Shown piece by piece: positions 10,558 through 19,461 of a DNA stretch of 64,000 nucleotides (position 1 is the stretch's first letter; every line of letters starts with the position of its first letter). The stretch is from NCBI GenBank assembly GCA_046349875.1, contig JAXMBN010000018.1, positions 60,905 to 124,904 on the forward strand, read 5' to 3'. The notes beneath the pieces are model-generated. The model did not search any database. It saw nothing but the letters and a program-made list of their open reading frames with translations, and was not told the DNA's origin. The DNA is from JAXMBN01 sp046349875. Its GTDB lineage: Bacteria > Planctomycetota > Planctomycetia > Pirellulales > Pirellulaceae. A program made the position numbers and the translations under genes.

Positions 10558-12195
10558 GTGAAAACCGAACTCGATGCTTGGATAAGGTATATTCGGATTT
10601 GGGGTATGTCGGTGGGACTAGCCGTCACACTCTGTTCTGTTACGCGAGCCGAAGAAGATCCTCCGACGTTTTCAGGATCGATTGCTTCCATCTTCTATGC
10701 GAAGTGTACGCAGTGCCACCGCGAGGGCCAAAGCGGACCCTTTGTTTTGCAAACGTATGAGGAAGTCGTAAAACATTCCAATACGATTCGCGCTGTCGTT
10801 CAAGATGGATACATGCCTCCTTGGAAACCGGTCGATTCGGGAATTGCATTTGCCCATGATCGCAGGCTGACCAAGGAAGAAAGAGCATTGCTGCTTCGGT
10901 GGATCGATAATGCATGTCCCCAAGGGGACGCCAACGCTACGCCAGCACCACCGAAGTTTCCTACCGAATGGGCTCTTGGTCAACCAGATCTTGTGGTCCG
11001 CATGGATCGCTCCTTCCAAGTGCCTGCGGATGGCCCCGATCTTTATCGATCTTTTGTCTTTCAAGTGGGCCTCCCCGAAGACAAGTGGATCAAAGCCATG
11101 GAGCTCAAGCCAACGGCTCGCGGAGCCGTTCATCATGCTTTGTTCTTTGTCGATCAAGGTGGCGTGCTTCGCAAGGAACGTGAAAGCGATGGCCTGCCAG
11201 GCTTTCGCGGGATGAACTTTCTCAAGGGGCGATCGCAGGGAGGCAACGCGTTCGTCAATGTGGCAGAAGGGATGGGGCGTGGACTGGGAGGCTATGTTCC
11301 CGGCGCTACACCTAATCGATTGCCTGGTGATCTCGCTCGCTTGCTTCCAGCAGGTAGCGACATCATCATGCAAACGCATTTTCATCCGACCGGAAAAGTC
11401 GAACACGAGCAAGCCGAACTTGCAATTTACTTTGCGGATCAACCTCCAAGTCGATTGCTTGTTCCACTGCAATTGCCAGCGCTATTTGGACTAGGGGCTG
11501 GCTTAGAAGTTCCTGCAGGAGAAAAGAACTTTCACCTGCGAGACTCGTACACGCTTCCCGTGGATGTTGAGGCCTTTGAAATTGGCGGACATGCGCACTA
11601 CATCTGTACGCGGATGGATCTAACGGCCACAACTCCCGATGGTAAAACTTCGAGCTTGCTCAAGATTGAGGATTGGGATTTGGATTGGCAAGATCAATAT
11701 CAATTTGCGCAGGCAGTACGATTACCCAAAGGGACGCGCTTAGACGTCGATATTGTCTACGACAATTCGAGTGACAATGCGGATAATCCTCATTCACCTC
11801 CCCAAACCATTGCCTGGGGACGCGAATCCAACGATGAAATGGGGTCTGTAACGCTTTTGGTCGTAGCTGATCGCGAGGAAGATCGGAAGATGCTCGAGCG
11901 AGACATGCGCAAGCGTTCTCAAGAAGCGATTCGAAATCGAATCGAAAAGCAATCGGGCCGATTAGGGACATTTGCAGGTGGTGCTTTGGGAGATGGTCGG
12001 TTCGCTAAGCTCTTTGATCTCAACCGCGACGGTGTGCTCGAAGCATCCGAAGTCCCAGAACGCCTTCGAACGCGATTGTTTGAGTTTCTCGATGAGAATC
12101 GCGATGACCGACTGGATGCGAAAGAGATTGAGCGAGGTCGAAAGTCGATCCGCGAGGTCCTCGATGACCGTTCCTTGGATAGAGTACGCAAGTGA
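10558..12195 (+). CDS. Secreted cytochrome / copper type II monooxygenase-like protein with EF-hands
   Basis: Start chosen at GTG 10558 because AAAGGAGG lies five bases upstream, an unusually strong Shine-Dalgarno for this genome. A hydrophobic leader precedes a haem site CTQCH (about residue 50) and the MPPWKP motif usual after it. The middle (HHALFFVDQ, MQTHFHPTGK, GGHAHYICTRMDL) resembles the copper-binding core of PHM-type ascorbate-dependent monooxygenases. The last 70 residues hold two calcium-binding EF-hands (LNRDGVLEASE and ENRDDRLDAKE). 545 residues. It is followed after 45 bp by a redoxin, and cytochrome/PHM/redoxin combinations recur in planctomycetes. The substrate is unknown; an oxidative extracellular or periplasmic role is inferred. 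Confidence 0.85.
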   Translation: MKTELDAWIRYIRIWGMSVGLAVTLCSVTRAEEDPPTFSGSIASIFYAKCTQCHREGQSGPFVLQTYEEVVKHSNTIRAVVQDGYMPPWKPVDSGIAFAHDRRLTKEERALLLRWIDNACPQGDANATPAPPKFPTEWALGQPDLVVRMDRSFQVPADGPDLYRSFVFQVGLPEDKWIKAMELKPTARGAVHHALFFVDQGGVLRKERESDGLPGFRGMNFLKGRSQGGNAFVNVAEGMGRGLGGYVPGATPNRLPGDLARLLPAGSDIIMQTHFHPTGKVEHEQAELAIYFADQPPSRLLVPLQLPALFGLGAGLEVPAGEKNFHLRDSYTLPVDVEAFEIGGHAHYICTRMDLTATTPDGKTSSLLKIEDWDLDWQDQYQFAQAVRLPKGTRLDVDIVYDNSSDNADNPHSPPQTIAWGRESNDEMGSVTLLVVADREEDRKMLERDMRKRSQEAIRNRIEKQSGRLGTFAGGALGDGRFAKLFDLNRDGVLEASEVPERLRTRLFEFLDENRDDRLDAKEIERGRKSIREVLDDRSLDRVRK

Positions 12196-12240
12196 TGATC
12201 ATGAAATGAAAAGGAAGATCTTAAGCCAAGGATTAGAAAC

Positions 12241-12837
12241 ATGAATCGAAGAATCCTCATCACTCTTGTGACTGCATGGTTGATCGGGACGTCCATGGGC
12301 TGGACTCAAGATGTTCTAGAACAATCGAATGAAGGGATGGTTATCGATTTACAAGGAAAGGCGCACCCTTGGAATGGGCGTCTCGTTCAATCGAAGGGAA
12401 CCGTTGTCGTCTTCGTCAATCATGATTGTCCGATCGCCAATGCCTATCAGCCCACCATCGAATCGCTACGTGCCGAATGGGAGGAAAAAGGATATCGATT
12501 CTGGATGGTCTATTCGGATCCAGATCTGACGATTCAGGAGGCTCAGAAACACGCCAAAGAGTACCACTCGGCATCGACGCTCTTTATCGACCCGAAACAG
12601 TCGATGGCGCGGCATTTGAAGGCGCGAGCAACCCCAGAGGCCTTTTTGCTGGATGCCACCGGTACGATTCAATACCGAGGCCGAATCGATGATCGCTATA
12701 TAACGTTCGGTAAAAGGAAGGCGACCATCGAAAAACATGATCTTCGCCAAGCCTTGGAATCTATGGATAAAGGGCTTCCGATTGCAGTACCGGAAACCAA
12801 ACCGATAGGATGCATTCTTCATCTTCGAAAAGAATGA
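12241..12837 (+). CDS. Secreted redoxin / thioredoxin-fold protein
   Basis: 198 residues from ATG 12241 with an N-terminal signal peptide (ILITLVTAWLIGTSMGW). The thioredoxin fold is visible as TVVVFVNHDCPIANAYQP, where a single Cys replaces the CxxC, then LFIDPKQ, the cis-Pro-like ATPEAFLLD, and a late Cys in KPIGCILH. This pattern fits AhpC/TSA-like redoxins coupled to the monooxygenase family encoded 45 bp upstream, so the two are probably one operon. A role in delivering electrons or protecting against peroxide is inferred, not shown. Confidence 0.82.
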   Translation: MNRRILITLVTAWLIGTSMGWTQDVLEQSNEGMVIDLQGKAHPWNGRLVQSKGTVVVFVNHDCPIANAYQPTIESLRAEWEEKGYRFWMVYSDPDLTIQEAQKHAKEYHSASTLFIDPKQSMARHLKARATPEAFLLDATGTIQYRGRIDDRYITFGKRKATIEKHDLRQALESMDKGLPIAVPETKPIGCILHLRKE

Positions 12838-12914
12838 GCTACAATGCTCAATGCGATCGGAGTTAGCCGTCGCGAAAGCTTCTCTTTTTTACCGATTTGG
12901 ATCGTTTGGGTCCT

Positions 12915-13613
12915 ATGACATCGTCGACGAAACCGCTGGTTCTGATAGTCGAGGATGAGTTACCAATTCGAAGGTTTCTCAACGCATCATTGACCGAAGC
13001 GGACTATCGAATCAATGAAGCTGCATCGGCAGCTGAAGCCAATCGTGTAGCGATGGATCCGGTACCCGATTTGATTTTGCTCGATCTGGGGCTTCCCGAC
13101 CTCGATGGTCAAACTTTTTTAGCTCGCTCGCGGGAGTGGTACCAGGGACCGATTCTGGTGTTGTCGGCTCGCGATCAAGAGACGCAAAAGGTATTGGCTT
13201 TAGACAATGGGGCTGATGACTACGTCACGAAACCATTTAGTACGGCAGAACTCTTAGCGCGAGTGCGGTCGTTGTTACGACGAAGGAACTCCAAAGCGGC
13301 CTCCGAGTCGACGGCGATGAAATTGGGGGACGTGGAGATTCACTTGGTCAATCGTACGGTCCAGCGGGCCGGGAACGATATTCACTTAACGCCTCTGGAA
13401 TACAAGCTGTTAACGGTGTTCTTAAAACATCCACACAAGGTGCTAACACATCGATTTCTGTTGCAGGAAGTGTGGGGGCCACAGGGAGATGGTGAGCTCC
13501 ACTATGTGCGAATCTTCGTCGCTAGTTTGCGTCGGAAACTCGAAGTCGACTCAGCTCATCCAAAGTTCTTTCTTACCGAACCTGGCGTTGGCTATCGCAT
13601 GGTTCTGGAATAA
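12915..13613 (+). CDS. kdpE: Potassium response regulator KdpE
   Basis: 232 residues from ATG 12915. Receiver domain: acidic pair VEDE, phospho-acceptor in LILLDLGLPDLDG, Thr/Ser switch VLSARD and KP (VTKPFS). OmpR/PhoB winged helix at the C-terminus (LTPLEYKLLTVFLKHP, HYVRIFVASLRRKLE, TEPGVGYRM), matching KdpE. It reads toward kdpD, which is on the other strand; in most genomes kdpE follows kdpD in the same direction. Here a palindromic repeat (13684-13839) lies between their 3' ends. It presumably activates the kdpFABC promoter through the boxes at 21368 and 21439. Confidence 0.92.
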   Translation: MTSSTKPLVLIVEDELPIRRFLNASLTEADYRINEAASAAEANRVAMDPVPDLILLDLGLPDLDGQTFLARSREWYQGPILVLSARDQETQKVLALDNGADDYVTKPFSTAELLARVRSLLRRRNSKAASESTAMKLGDVEIHLVNRTVQRAGNDIHLTPLEYKLLTVFLKHPHKVLTHRFLLQEVWGPQGDGELHYVRIFVASLRRKLEVDSAHPKFFLTEPGVGYRMVLE

Positions 13614-13683
13614 TCGACGTCGCGCGGTGACTCGATACGTCAGCAAGCGACCCCATCGATCCGGACCCGGGAGCCGTCTTAAT

Positions 13684-13839
13684 TCATAACCCGATGCGTC
13701 AGCGAGGGACCGCCTACTTCACAACCCGAAGCGTCAGTGAGGGACCACAAAAACACATCATGAAGCGTCAACAAGGGATGTCTCAAACAAGTCAAAATCA
13801 CTGCAAAACCCCGTCCCTCGCTTACGCATCGGGTTGTGA
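13684..13839. repeat. MITE-like palindromic intergenic element, copy A
   Basis: The full element spans 13719-13839: it starts TCACAACCCGAAGCGTCAGT, has an internal arm AAGCGTCAACAAGGGA, and ends CTTACGCATCGGGTTGTGA, so the ends are inverted repeats of about 25 bp. A further left-arm copy (ATAACCCGATGCGTCAGCGA) lies just ahead at 13686. It sits between the converging 3' ends of kdpE and kdpD and fills most of that 304-bp gap; it could also act as a bidirectional terminator. No gene seen within it. Confidence 0.75.
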
Positions 13840-13917
13840 TAATAATCAAATGCGCAACTTCAAAGCTTGCTCATTGGGGTGAGATAATAGTGGTCCTCAC
13901 AGCCTTTAAAATTTCCG

Positions 13918-16605
13918 CTAGTTAGCCATGGGCATGCGAGGTGCAAAGCCATCCAACGGTAATCGAAGGACGAAATCCGCGCCACCAAGCTCGCTCTTTT
14001 GGATCACGATGTCACCGCCATGACAACGTGCTATCGATCGCGCGATCGCCAGCCCTAAACCGCTTCCACGCACGCTATCGGGGCTTGCGGTGGCCCGGAC
14101 GAACTTATGAAAAATCTTCTCAGCCAGCGCGGCCAGAATTCCTGGACCCGAATCACTCACGTGAAGCGCCAGTGTGTTTGGCTCTTCAACGGCCCAGATG
14201 CGTACTTGGGTGCCGGGTGGTGTATGGATAGCAGCGTTCTCGAGCACATTGACCAATAGTTGTTCGATCAGCAAGCCATCCACACAGATCAAGCGGAGAT
14301 CGGAAGGGATCGCGACCGTTACGACATGCCGCTCGAGAGCGTGTTGGGTTCGCTTGAGGCTCACACTGATCAACTCTTCCACCACATGCCAATCTTTCTT
14401 TGGTGTGCTTTGTCCTGCTTCGAGTTTTGACATTTGTAAGATGTTCTCGAGCAACCTCATCAAGCGTGCGGATTCGTCGGTAATGCTTTGAAGAAGGTCG
14501 CGTTGCAATGGGAGACCAAGAGAATGGCATTCCAGCAAGCTCTGGCTGGCACCTCCTATAGTGGCGAGCGGCGTTCTGAGGTCATGGGACACACTGCTGA
14601 GTAACGAGCTTCGAAGCTGTTCGGTTTCGGTTTCGATACGAGCTTCCGACGCCGCCATGACCGAGACATCGCGTTCGATGGCCAGAGCCAATTGACTTGC
14701 GCAGGCTTCGAGAAAATGTCGATATTCGGGCGAGAAAAGGGACTTGGACTGGGACGCAATGGCAATGGTCCCCAGACAGCGCTGAGTCCCGATCAGCGGT
14801 AGATAGAGCGAGGGAGTCGCTGGAAGAGTGTTCGTGCCAGCACCCGCCACCTGACCATGTTGAACCACCCATTTCGCAGCGGCCAGACATGTTGGCGCAT
14901 CGGCAATGGAGCTCTTGGGAGTTGTCGTCGCTTCCACCTTTCCGGTTTCATCGACGAGGAAAATCATCACATCCGCTCCGGTGAGCGCAGCGATCTTTGA
15001 AGCCGCCGCATTGCACAAAAAGACTTGACCACTCAAGCTACTCAACTGCTTTCCGAGGGCGTAGAGGGACGACATACGCTGCTCGCGTTCTTGAACGACA
15101 AGGACTTGCCTTCGCAATCGAGCGGTTAGATTGCTAATCCCGACACCGATGGTCAGCATGATGAGAAAGGTCACTAGGTATTGGGTATCGGCCACTGCCA
15201 AAGTCATGTACGGCGGTACAAAAAAGAAGTCGAACGTTAGGACGGCAAGCACGCAAGCGAACGAACTCACACCTCGCCCAAAGAGATAACCAATAAAGGC
15301 AACTCCAGCCAAGAAAATCATGACCGTATTGGCTTCCGAATCTGCCAATCGCAATCCATGCAGAAGTGCAGCAAGGGATGTGCAAAACGCTAGTATCAAT
15401 CCTGCCCAAAGAAGATTGCGAAGGTTCCAAGAGGAATGGCTTCGATCGATAGGTTGTGGTTGCTTATCACTAGCACCCTGCACGACCAACACGTCGATCT
15501 CACCGCTAAGGTCCACCAAGCGATCCACGAGATTGCCGCGCAACCACCGCCGCCATTTTGGTTCGGTCGTCTTGCCTACTAAGATACGAGTGATGTTATG
15601 ATCGCGCGCATACTCGATGAGAGTCCGAGGAACATCATCGCCGTAGAGCGTTACGGTATCGGCCCCCAAGCTCTCTGCCAAACGAAAATGGTCGACAATC
15701 ATGCCGACGGCTTGAGACTTGAGAGAATTGTTCGAGGTTTCAACGGAAACGGCGATCCAGGGTGCATCGATGGCATCGGACATGCGCTTCGCAGCGCGGA
15801 TCACCTTCGCGGTCGTTGGGCTTGGGCCAACGCATACCATAAATCGCTCGGCGGTGACCCAAGGGGCTCGAGCCTGCAGCAAACGCCTCGAGTCTTCGAC
15901 GTCGGAATGGATACGATGCGCCGCTTGTCGTAATGATAGTTCGCGGAGTGCGTGGAGGTTGCTTCGCTGAAAAAAACTTTGCAACGCGACAATCGCTTGC
16001 TCGCCCGAATAGACTTTACCTTGCTCCAATCGATGGATCAGATCTTCAGGAGCGATGTCGATCAACTCGATTTCATCTGCCGATTGAAACACGGAATCGG
16101 GGATGGTCTCCCGAACGGTGACACCGGTAACTTGAGCAATGACATCGTTCAAGCTTTCAATATGCTGGACATTGAGCGTCGTCCAAACATCGATCCCCTG
16201 CCCAAGAAGTTCTTCGATGTCTTGCCAACGTTTGGCATGGCGGCAACCTTCAGCATTGGAATGAGCTAACTCATCAACCAGCAAGAGCTCTGGCTTGCGT
16301 CTGATCGCCGCATCGACATCAAACTCACGGACCTTCAAGCCATGATGATGTACCGAAAGCGGTTCAAGCGTTTCAAATCCATCAATGAGCGCAGATGTCT
16401 CGGGCCGCGCGTGGGGTTCGATGTAGCCAATGACAATATCCGTACCACCGATTCTAGCGCGTCGTGCACTTTGCAACATTGCGTAAGTTTTACCAACGCC
16501 GGCTGCGTAGCCGAGAAAAATGCGAAGTTGACCTGCTTGATTTCGCTTTTCTTGGCTTTGCACTTGGGATAAGAGGTGATCAGGGTCAGGGCGTTTGTCG
16601 GTCAT
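13918..16605 (-). CDS. kdpD: Potassium/turgor sensor histidine kinase KdpD
   Basis: 895 residues from ATG 16605, the start that matches the length of E. coli KdpD (894); an ATG at 16659 would add 18 residues. Order: N-terminal KdpD domain with Walker A GYAAGVGKTYAML and DELAHSN; a universal-stress-protein domain (about 255-375); four membrane helices (about 395-500); a GAF-like region; HisKA with HDLRTPLATIGGASQS; and HATPase_c with NVLENAAIHTPPG, DSGPGI and GSGLGLAIARS. It phosphorylates KdpE under potassium limitation. It is the last gene of the leftward kdp operon, 83 bp after kdpC. USP domains of some KdpDs bind c-di-AMP; that cannot be judged from this sequence alone. Confidence 0.93.
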   Translation of the reverse strand: MTDKRPDPDHLLSQVQSQEKRNQAGQLRIFLGYAAGVGKTYAMLQSARRARIGGTDIVIGYIEPHARPETSALIDGFETLEPLSVHHHGLKVREFDVDAAIRRKPELLLVDELAHSNAEGCRHAKRWQDIEELLGQGIDVWTTLNVQHIESLNDVIAQVTGVTVRETIPDSVFQSADEIELIDIAPEDLIHRLEQGKVYSGEQAIVALQSFFQRSNLHALRELSLRQAAHRIHSDVEDSRRLLQARAPWVTAERFMVCVGPSPTTAKVIRAAKRMSDAIDAPWIAVSVETSNNSLKSQAVGMIVDHFRLAESLGADTVTLYGDDVPRTLIEYARDHNITRILVGKTTEPKWRRWLRGNLVDRLVDLSGEIDVLVVQGASDKQPQPIDRSHSSWNLRNLLWAGLILAFCTSLAALLHGLRLADSEANTVMIFLAGVAFIGYLFGRGVSSFACVLAVLTFDFFFVPPYMTLAVADTQYLVTFLIMLTIGVGISNLTARLRRQVLVVQEREQRMSSLYALGKQLSSLSGQVFLCNAAASKIAALTGADVMIFLVDETGKVEATTTPKSSIADAPTCLAAAKWVVQHGQVAGAGTNTLPATPSLYLPLIGTQRCLGTIAIASQSKSLFSPEYRHFLEACASQLALAIERDVSVMAASEARIETETEQLRSSLLSSVSHDLRTPLATIGGASQSLLECHSLGLPLQRDLLQSITDESARLMRLLENILQMSKLEAGQSTPKKDWHVVEELISVSLKRTQHALERHVVTVAIPSDLRLICVDGLLIEQLLVNVLENAAIHTPPGTQVRIWAVEEPNTLALHVSDSGPGILAALAEKIFHKFVRATASPDSVRGSGLGLAIARSIARCHGGDIVIQKSELGGADFVLRLPLDGFAPRMPMAN

Positions 16606-16688
16606 CCGAATTGTTTGCTTGGTTAGGTCGAACGCAAAAATGGTGATTGGCACATTCAAGTGAATTACAATGCAATGAGAAGACGTTC

Positions 16689-17300
16689 CTAAGGGGCTTC
16701 ATATGCATCTAATGCGAGATTGAGTTTCAAAACGTGCACGCGCGGTTCACCCAAGATACCGAACTGACGCCCTTCCGTCGCAGCATGAAGCAATTCCCTC
16801 ACCTTTTCAACGGACATTCCTCGCAGTTGCGCGACCCGAGGAATCTGAAAGGCGGCGGCCTCTGGGCTGATATGGGGATCCAACCCGCTGCCGGAAGATG
16901 TAATAAGATCGACTGGAATCGGAGTGGAAGGGGTTGGATAAAGTCGAAGTGCTTGAGCACGTTGCTTTGCCAATTGGAGAAGCAATGGATTGGAGGGGCC
17001 CAGGTTCGATCCACTCGATGCTGCCGCGTTATAAGGATGCGGTACAGTCGCAGAGAGTCTTCCCCAAAAGAATTCCGGTTTCACGAACGACTGTCCGATC
17101 CACTCCGAACCTACGACGACCCCATCTTTTTCCAAGAGGCTTCCACGAGATTGCTTAGGAAAGAGAAACTGCGATTTTATGGTAATGGACAGTGGATAGA
17201 CCAAACCCGTGAGCAAAGTCATTCCAAGCAAAACGACGGCAGATATTCGAGCTTGTTGGAAAAGATAATACACTTCATAGACCCTTTCGATAAAGAGCAT
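16689..17300 (-). CDS. kdpC: Potassium-transporting ATPase subunit KdpC
   Basis: 203 residues with one N-terminal membrane helix (ISAVVLLGMTLLTGLVYPL). Family motifs: GSEWIGQSFVKPEFFWGRLSA, YNAAASSGSNLGPSNP and SGSGLDPHISPEAA. KdpC is the small single-pass subunit that stabilises the KdpA-KdpB complex and raises ATP affinity. It starts 10 bp after kdpB and is followed by kdpD, so it belongs to the kdp operon. Confidence 0.95.
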   Translation of the reverse strand: MLFIERVYEVYYLFQQARISAVVLLGMTLLTGLVYPLSITIKSQFLFPKQSRGSLLEKDGVVVGSEWIGQSFVKPEFFWGRLSATVPHPYNAAASSGSNLGPSNPLLLQLAKQRAQALRLYPTPSTPIPVDLITSSGSGLDPHISPEAAAFQIPRVAQLRGMSVEKVRELLHAATEGRQFGILGEPRVHVLKLNLALDAYEAP

Positions 17301-17310
17301 CGACCGTTGA

Positions 17311-19461
17311 CTAAAAGAAGGGAGCCACTAAAAGATCGATGCATTTGATTCCGATAAAGGGTAGAACCAATCCGCCAACACCATAGATCAACAAGTTGCG
17401 ACGAAGCAACGCAGCGGCCCCGATGGGATGGTAGGTTACGCCTCGAAGCGCCAATGGAATCAAGGCGACGATGATCAACGCATTGAAAATAACGGCAGAA
17501 AGAATGGCACTATTTGGCGAGCCGAGATGCATCAAATCCAACGCACGCAATTCAGGATAGGTCGAAGCAAAAGCCGCAGGTAGAATCGCAAAGTATTTGG
17601 CGATATCATTCGCAATACTGAAAGTGGTCAACGCACCACGTGTCATCAAAAGTTGCTTGCCGATATTCACGATTTCAACCAACTTCGTAGGATTACTATC
17701 GAGGTCAACCATGTTGCCAGCCTCTTTCGCGGCCTGGGTGCCCGAATTCATGGCCACGGCAACATCAGCCTGTGCGAGCGCTGGAGCATCGTTCGTTCCA
17801 TCTCCGGTCATCGCTACAAGGCGTCCCGTCGACTGATATTCGCGAATCAATGCCAGTTTGGCTTCCGGGGTTGCTTCCGCCAAGAAATCATCCACGCCAG
17901 ACTCGGCCGCGATGGCACCTGCCGTGATAGGATTGTCACCAGTGATCATGATGGTTTTGATGCCCATTTGTCGCAGTTCGGCAAATCGCTCCTTGATACC
18001 ACCCTTGACGATGTCCTTCAGCTCGATCGTTCCCAAGACAATACCGTCACAAGCAACCACCAGTGGTGTTCCCCCCGCTCGAGAAATCGAATCCACTGCA
18101 GCGTGAACCTCCTCCGGAAAGGATTTTCCGAGGGAGTCTACCCACTTTGCAATGGCGTCCGCCGCACCCTTTCGGATCATCTTTCCTTGTATGTTTAGTC
18201 CACTCATTCGCGTTCGCGCGGTAAAGGGAATGAACTCTGCCTGTTTTCCTTCGAGGGAAATTCCACGCAAACCGCACTGTTGTTTGGCGAGCACAGCGAT
18301 GCTTCGCCCTTCAGCCGTTTCATCGGCTAATGAGGAAAGATGAGCTGCTTCCACGAGTTCATCCATTCGACAGTTTGAGGTGGGAAGGAATCGCGATGCA
18401 TGACGATTTCCAAGCGTAATGGTTCCTGTTTTATCGAGGAGAAGGACATCGACGTCACCAGCGGCCTCAACCGCTCGCCCTGACAAAGCTACGACGTTCG
18501 CGCGACTAAGTCGATTGATACCAGCGATGCCGATCGCCGATAGCAAAGCTCCAATGGTTGTCGGGGCCAGGCAAACGAACAATGCGATCAAAACCACCAA
18601 AGAGATCACACGTCCGTTTCCAGTCGTTTCGACACTGAAGGCAGATAAGGGTTGCAGCGACGCCACCACCAATAGAAAGATCAATGTTAACGCGGCTAAG
18701 AAAATCGAAAGGGCAATTTCATTAGGGGTTTTTCGTCGCTTGGCTCCTTCGACCATCGCAATCATGCGATCAAGAAAACTTTTGCCTGGAAGGCATGTTA
18801 CTTTCAGCATAATCCAATCGGAAAGCACTCTGGTACCACCTGTAACGGCGTTGCGATCACCTCCGCTTTCTCGCACAACTGGAGCGCTCTCGCCGGTGAT
18901 GGCGCTTTCATCGACTGTTGCAACCCCAAGAATGACTTCGCCATCGGCTGGAATTATTTCTCCCGCCTGAACGAGTACGTAATCATTCAATTCCAATCGC
19001 GATGCTTCCATCGATCTCTTAGGGAGTTCTTTCAAATCCAAAAGAGTTGAATGTTGGTCCAGAACTCGGGAGGGATCCAGCCAAGGAGAAGGGATTTCCA
19101 TCACTTGAGTTGCGATGACTTGTGTGCGAGATTTGCGAAGGGAGTCAGCATGCGCTTGACTTTGGCCCTCGGCAAGAGCTTCCGCTAGATTGGCAAAGGC
19201 GACGGTGATCCAAAGCCAAAAGGTAATGGCTGCGGTGAAGGTTAACGTTTCGTTTGGAGTTGGCATCCATGCCGCTCGAAACGTAAGCCAAGTGGAGAAC
19301 AAGGTCGCCACGTAAACACAGAACATGACCGGATTTTTTGATTGCCAAATGGGATCCATCTTCATCAAACTTCTTGCAAGGGCGCGACGAAGAATGAAGG
19401 ACCAATGAATGTTCTGATTCGGAATAGGCATGATCATCTCAATCAAGAAATTGCGATTCAA
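17311..19461 (-). CDS. kdpB: Potassium-transporting P-type ATPase, ATP-binding subunit KdpB
   Basis: P-type ATPase with TGESAPV, the phosphorylation site LLLDKTGTITLGNR, ITGDNPITAGAIA and GDGTNDAPALAQADVAVAMN; membrane helices flank these. The first possible start is TTG 19461, whose TTGA overlaps the kdpA stop and gives 716 residues; ATG at 19437 or 19431 is also plausible because homology begins at FILRRALARSL. It hydrolyses ATP to drive potassium through KdpA. Translationally coupled to kdpA and followed by kdpC after 10 bp. Confidence 0.95.
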   Translation of the reverse strand: MNRNFLIEMIMPIPNQNIHWSFILRRALARSLMKMDPIWQSKNPVMFCVYVATLFSTWLTFRAAWMPTPNETLTFTAAITFWLWITVAFANLAEALAEGQSQAHADSLRKSRTQVIATQVMEIPSPWLDPSRVLDQHSTLLDLKELPKRSMEASRLELNDYVLVQAGEIIPADGEVILGVATVDESAITGESAPVVRESGGDRNAVTGGTRVLSDWIMLKVTCLPGKSFLDRMIAMVEGAKRRKTPNEIALSIFLAALTLIFLLVVASLQPLSAFSVETTGNGRVISLVVLIALFVCLAPTTIGALLSAIGIAGINRLSRANVVALSGRAVEAAGDVDVLLLDKTGTITLGNRHASRFLPTSNCRMDELVEAAHLSSLADETAEGRSIAVLAKQQCGLRGISLEGKQAEFIPFTARTRMSGLNIQGKMIRKGAADAIAKWVDSLGKSFPEEVHAAVDSISRAGGTPLVVACDGIVLGTIELKDIVKGGIKERFAELRQMGIKTIMITGDNPITAGAIAAESGVDDFLAEATPEAKLALIREYQSTGRLVAMTGDGTNDAPALAQADVAVAMNSGTQAAKEAGNMVDLDSNPTKLVEIVNIGKQLLMTRGALTTFSIANDIAKYFAILPAAFASTYPELRALDLMHLGSPNSAILSAVIFNALIIVALIPLALRGVTYHPIGAAALLRRNLLIYGVGGLVLPFIGIKCIDLLVAPFF

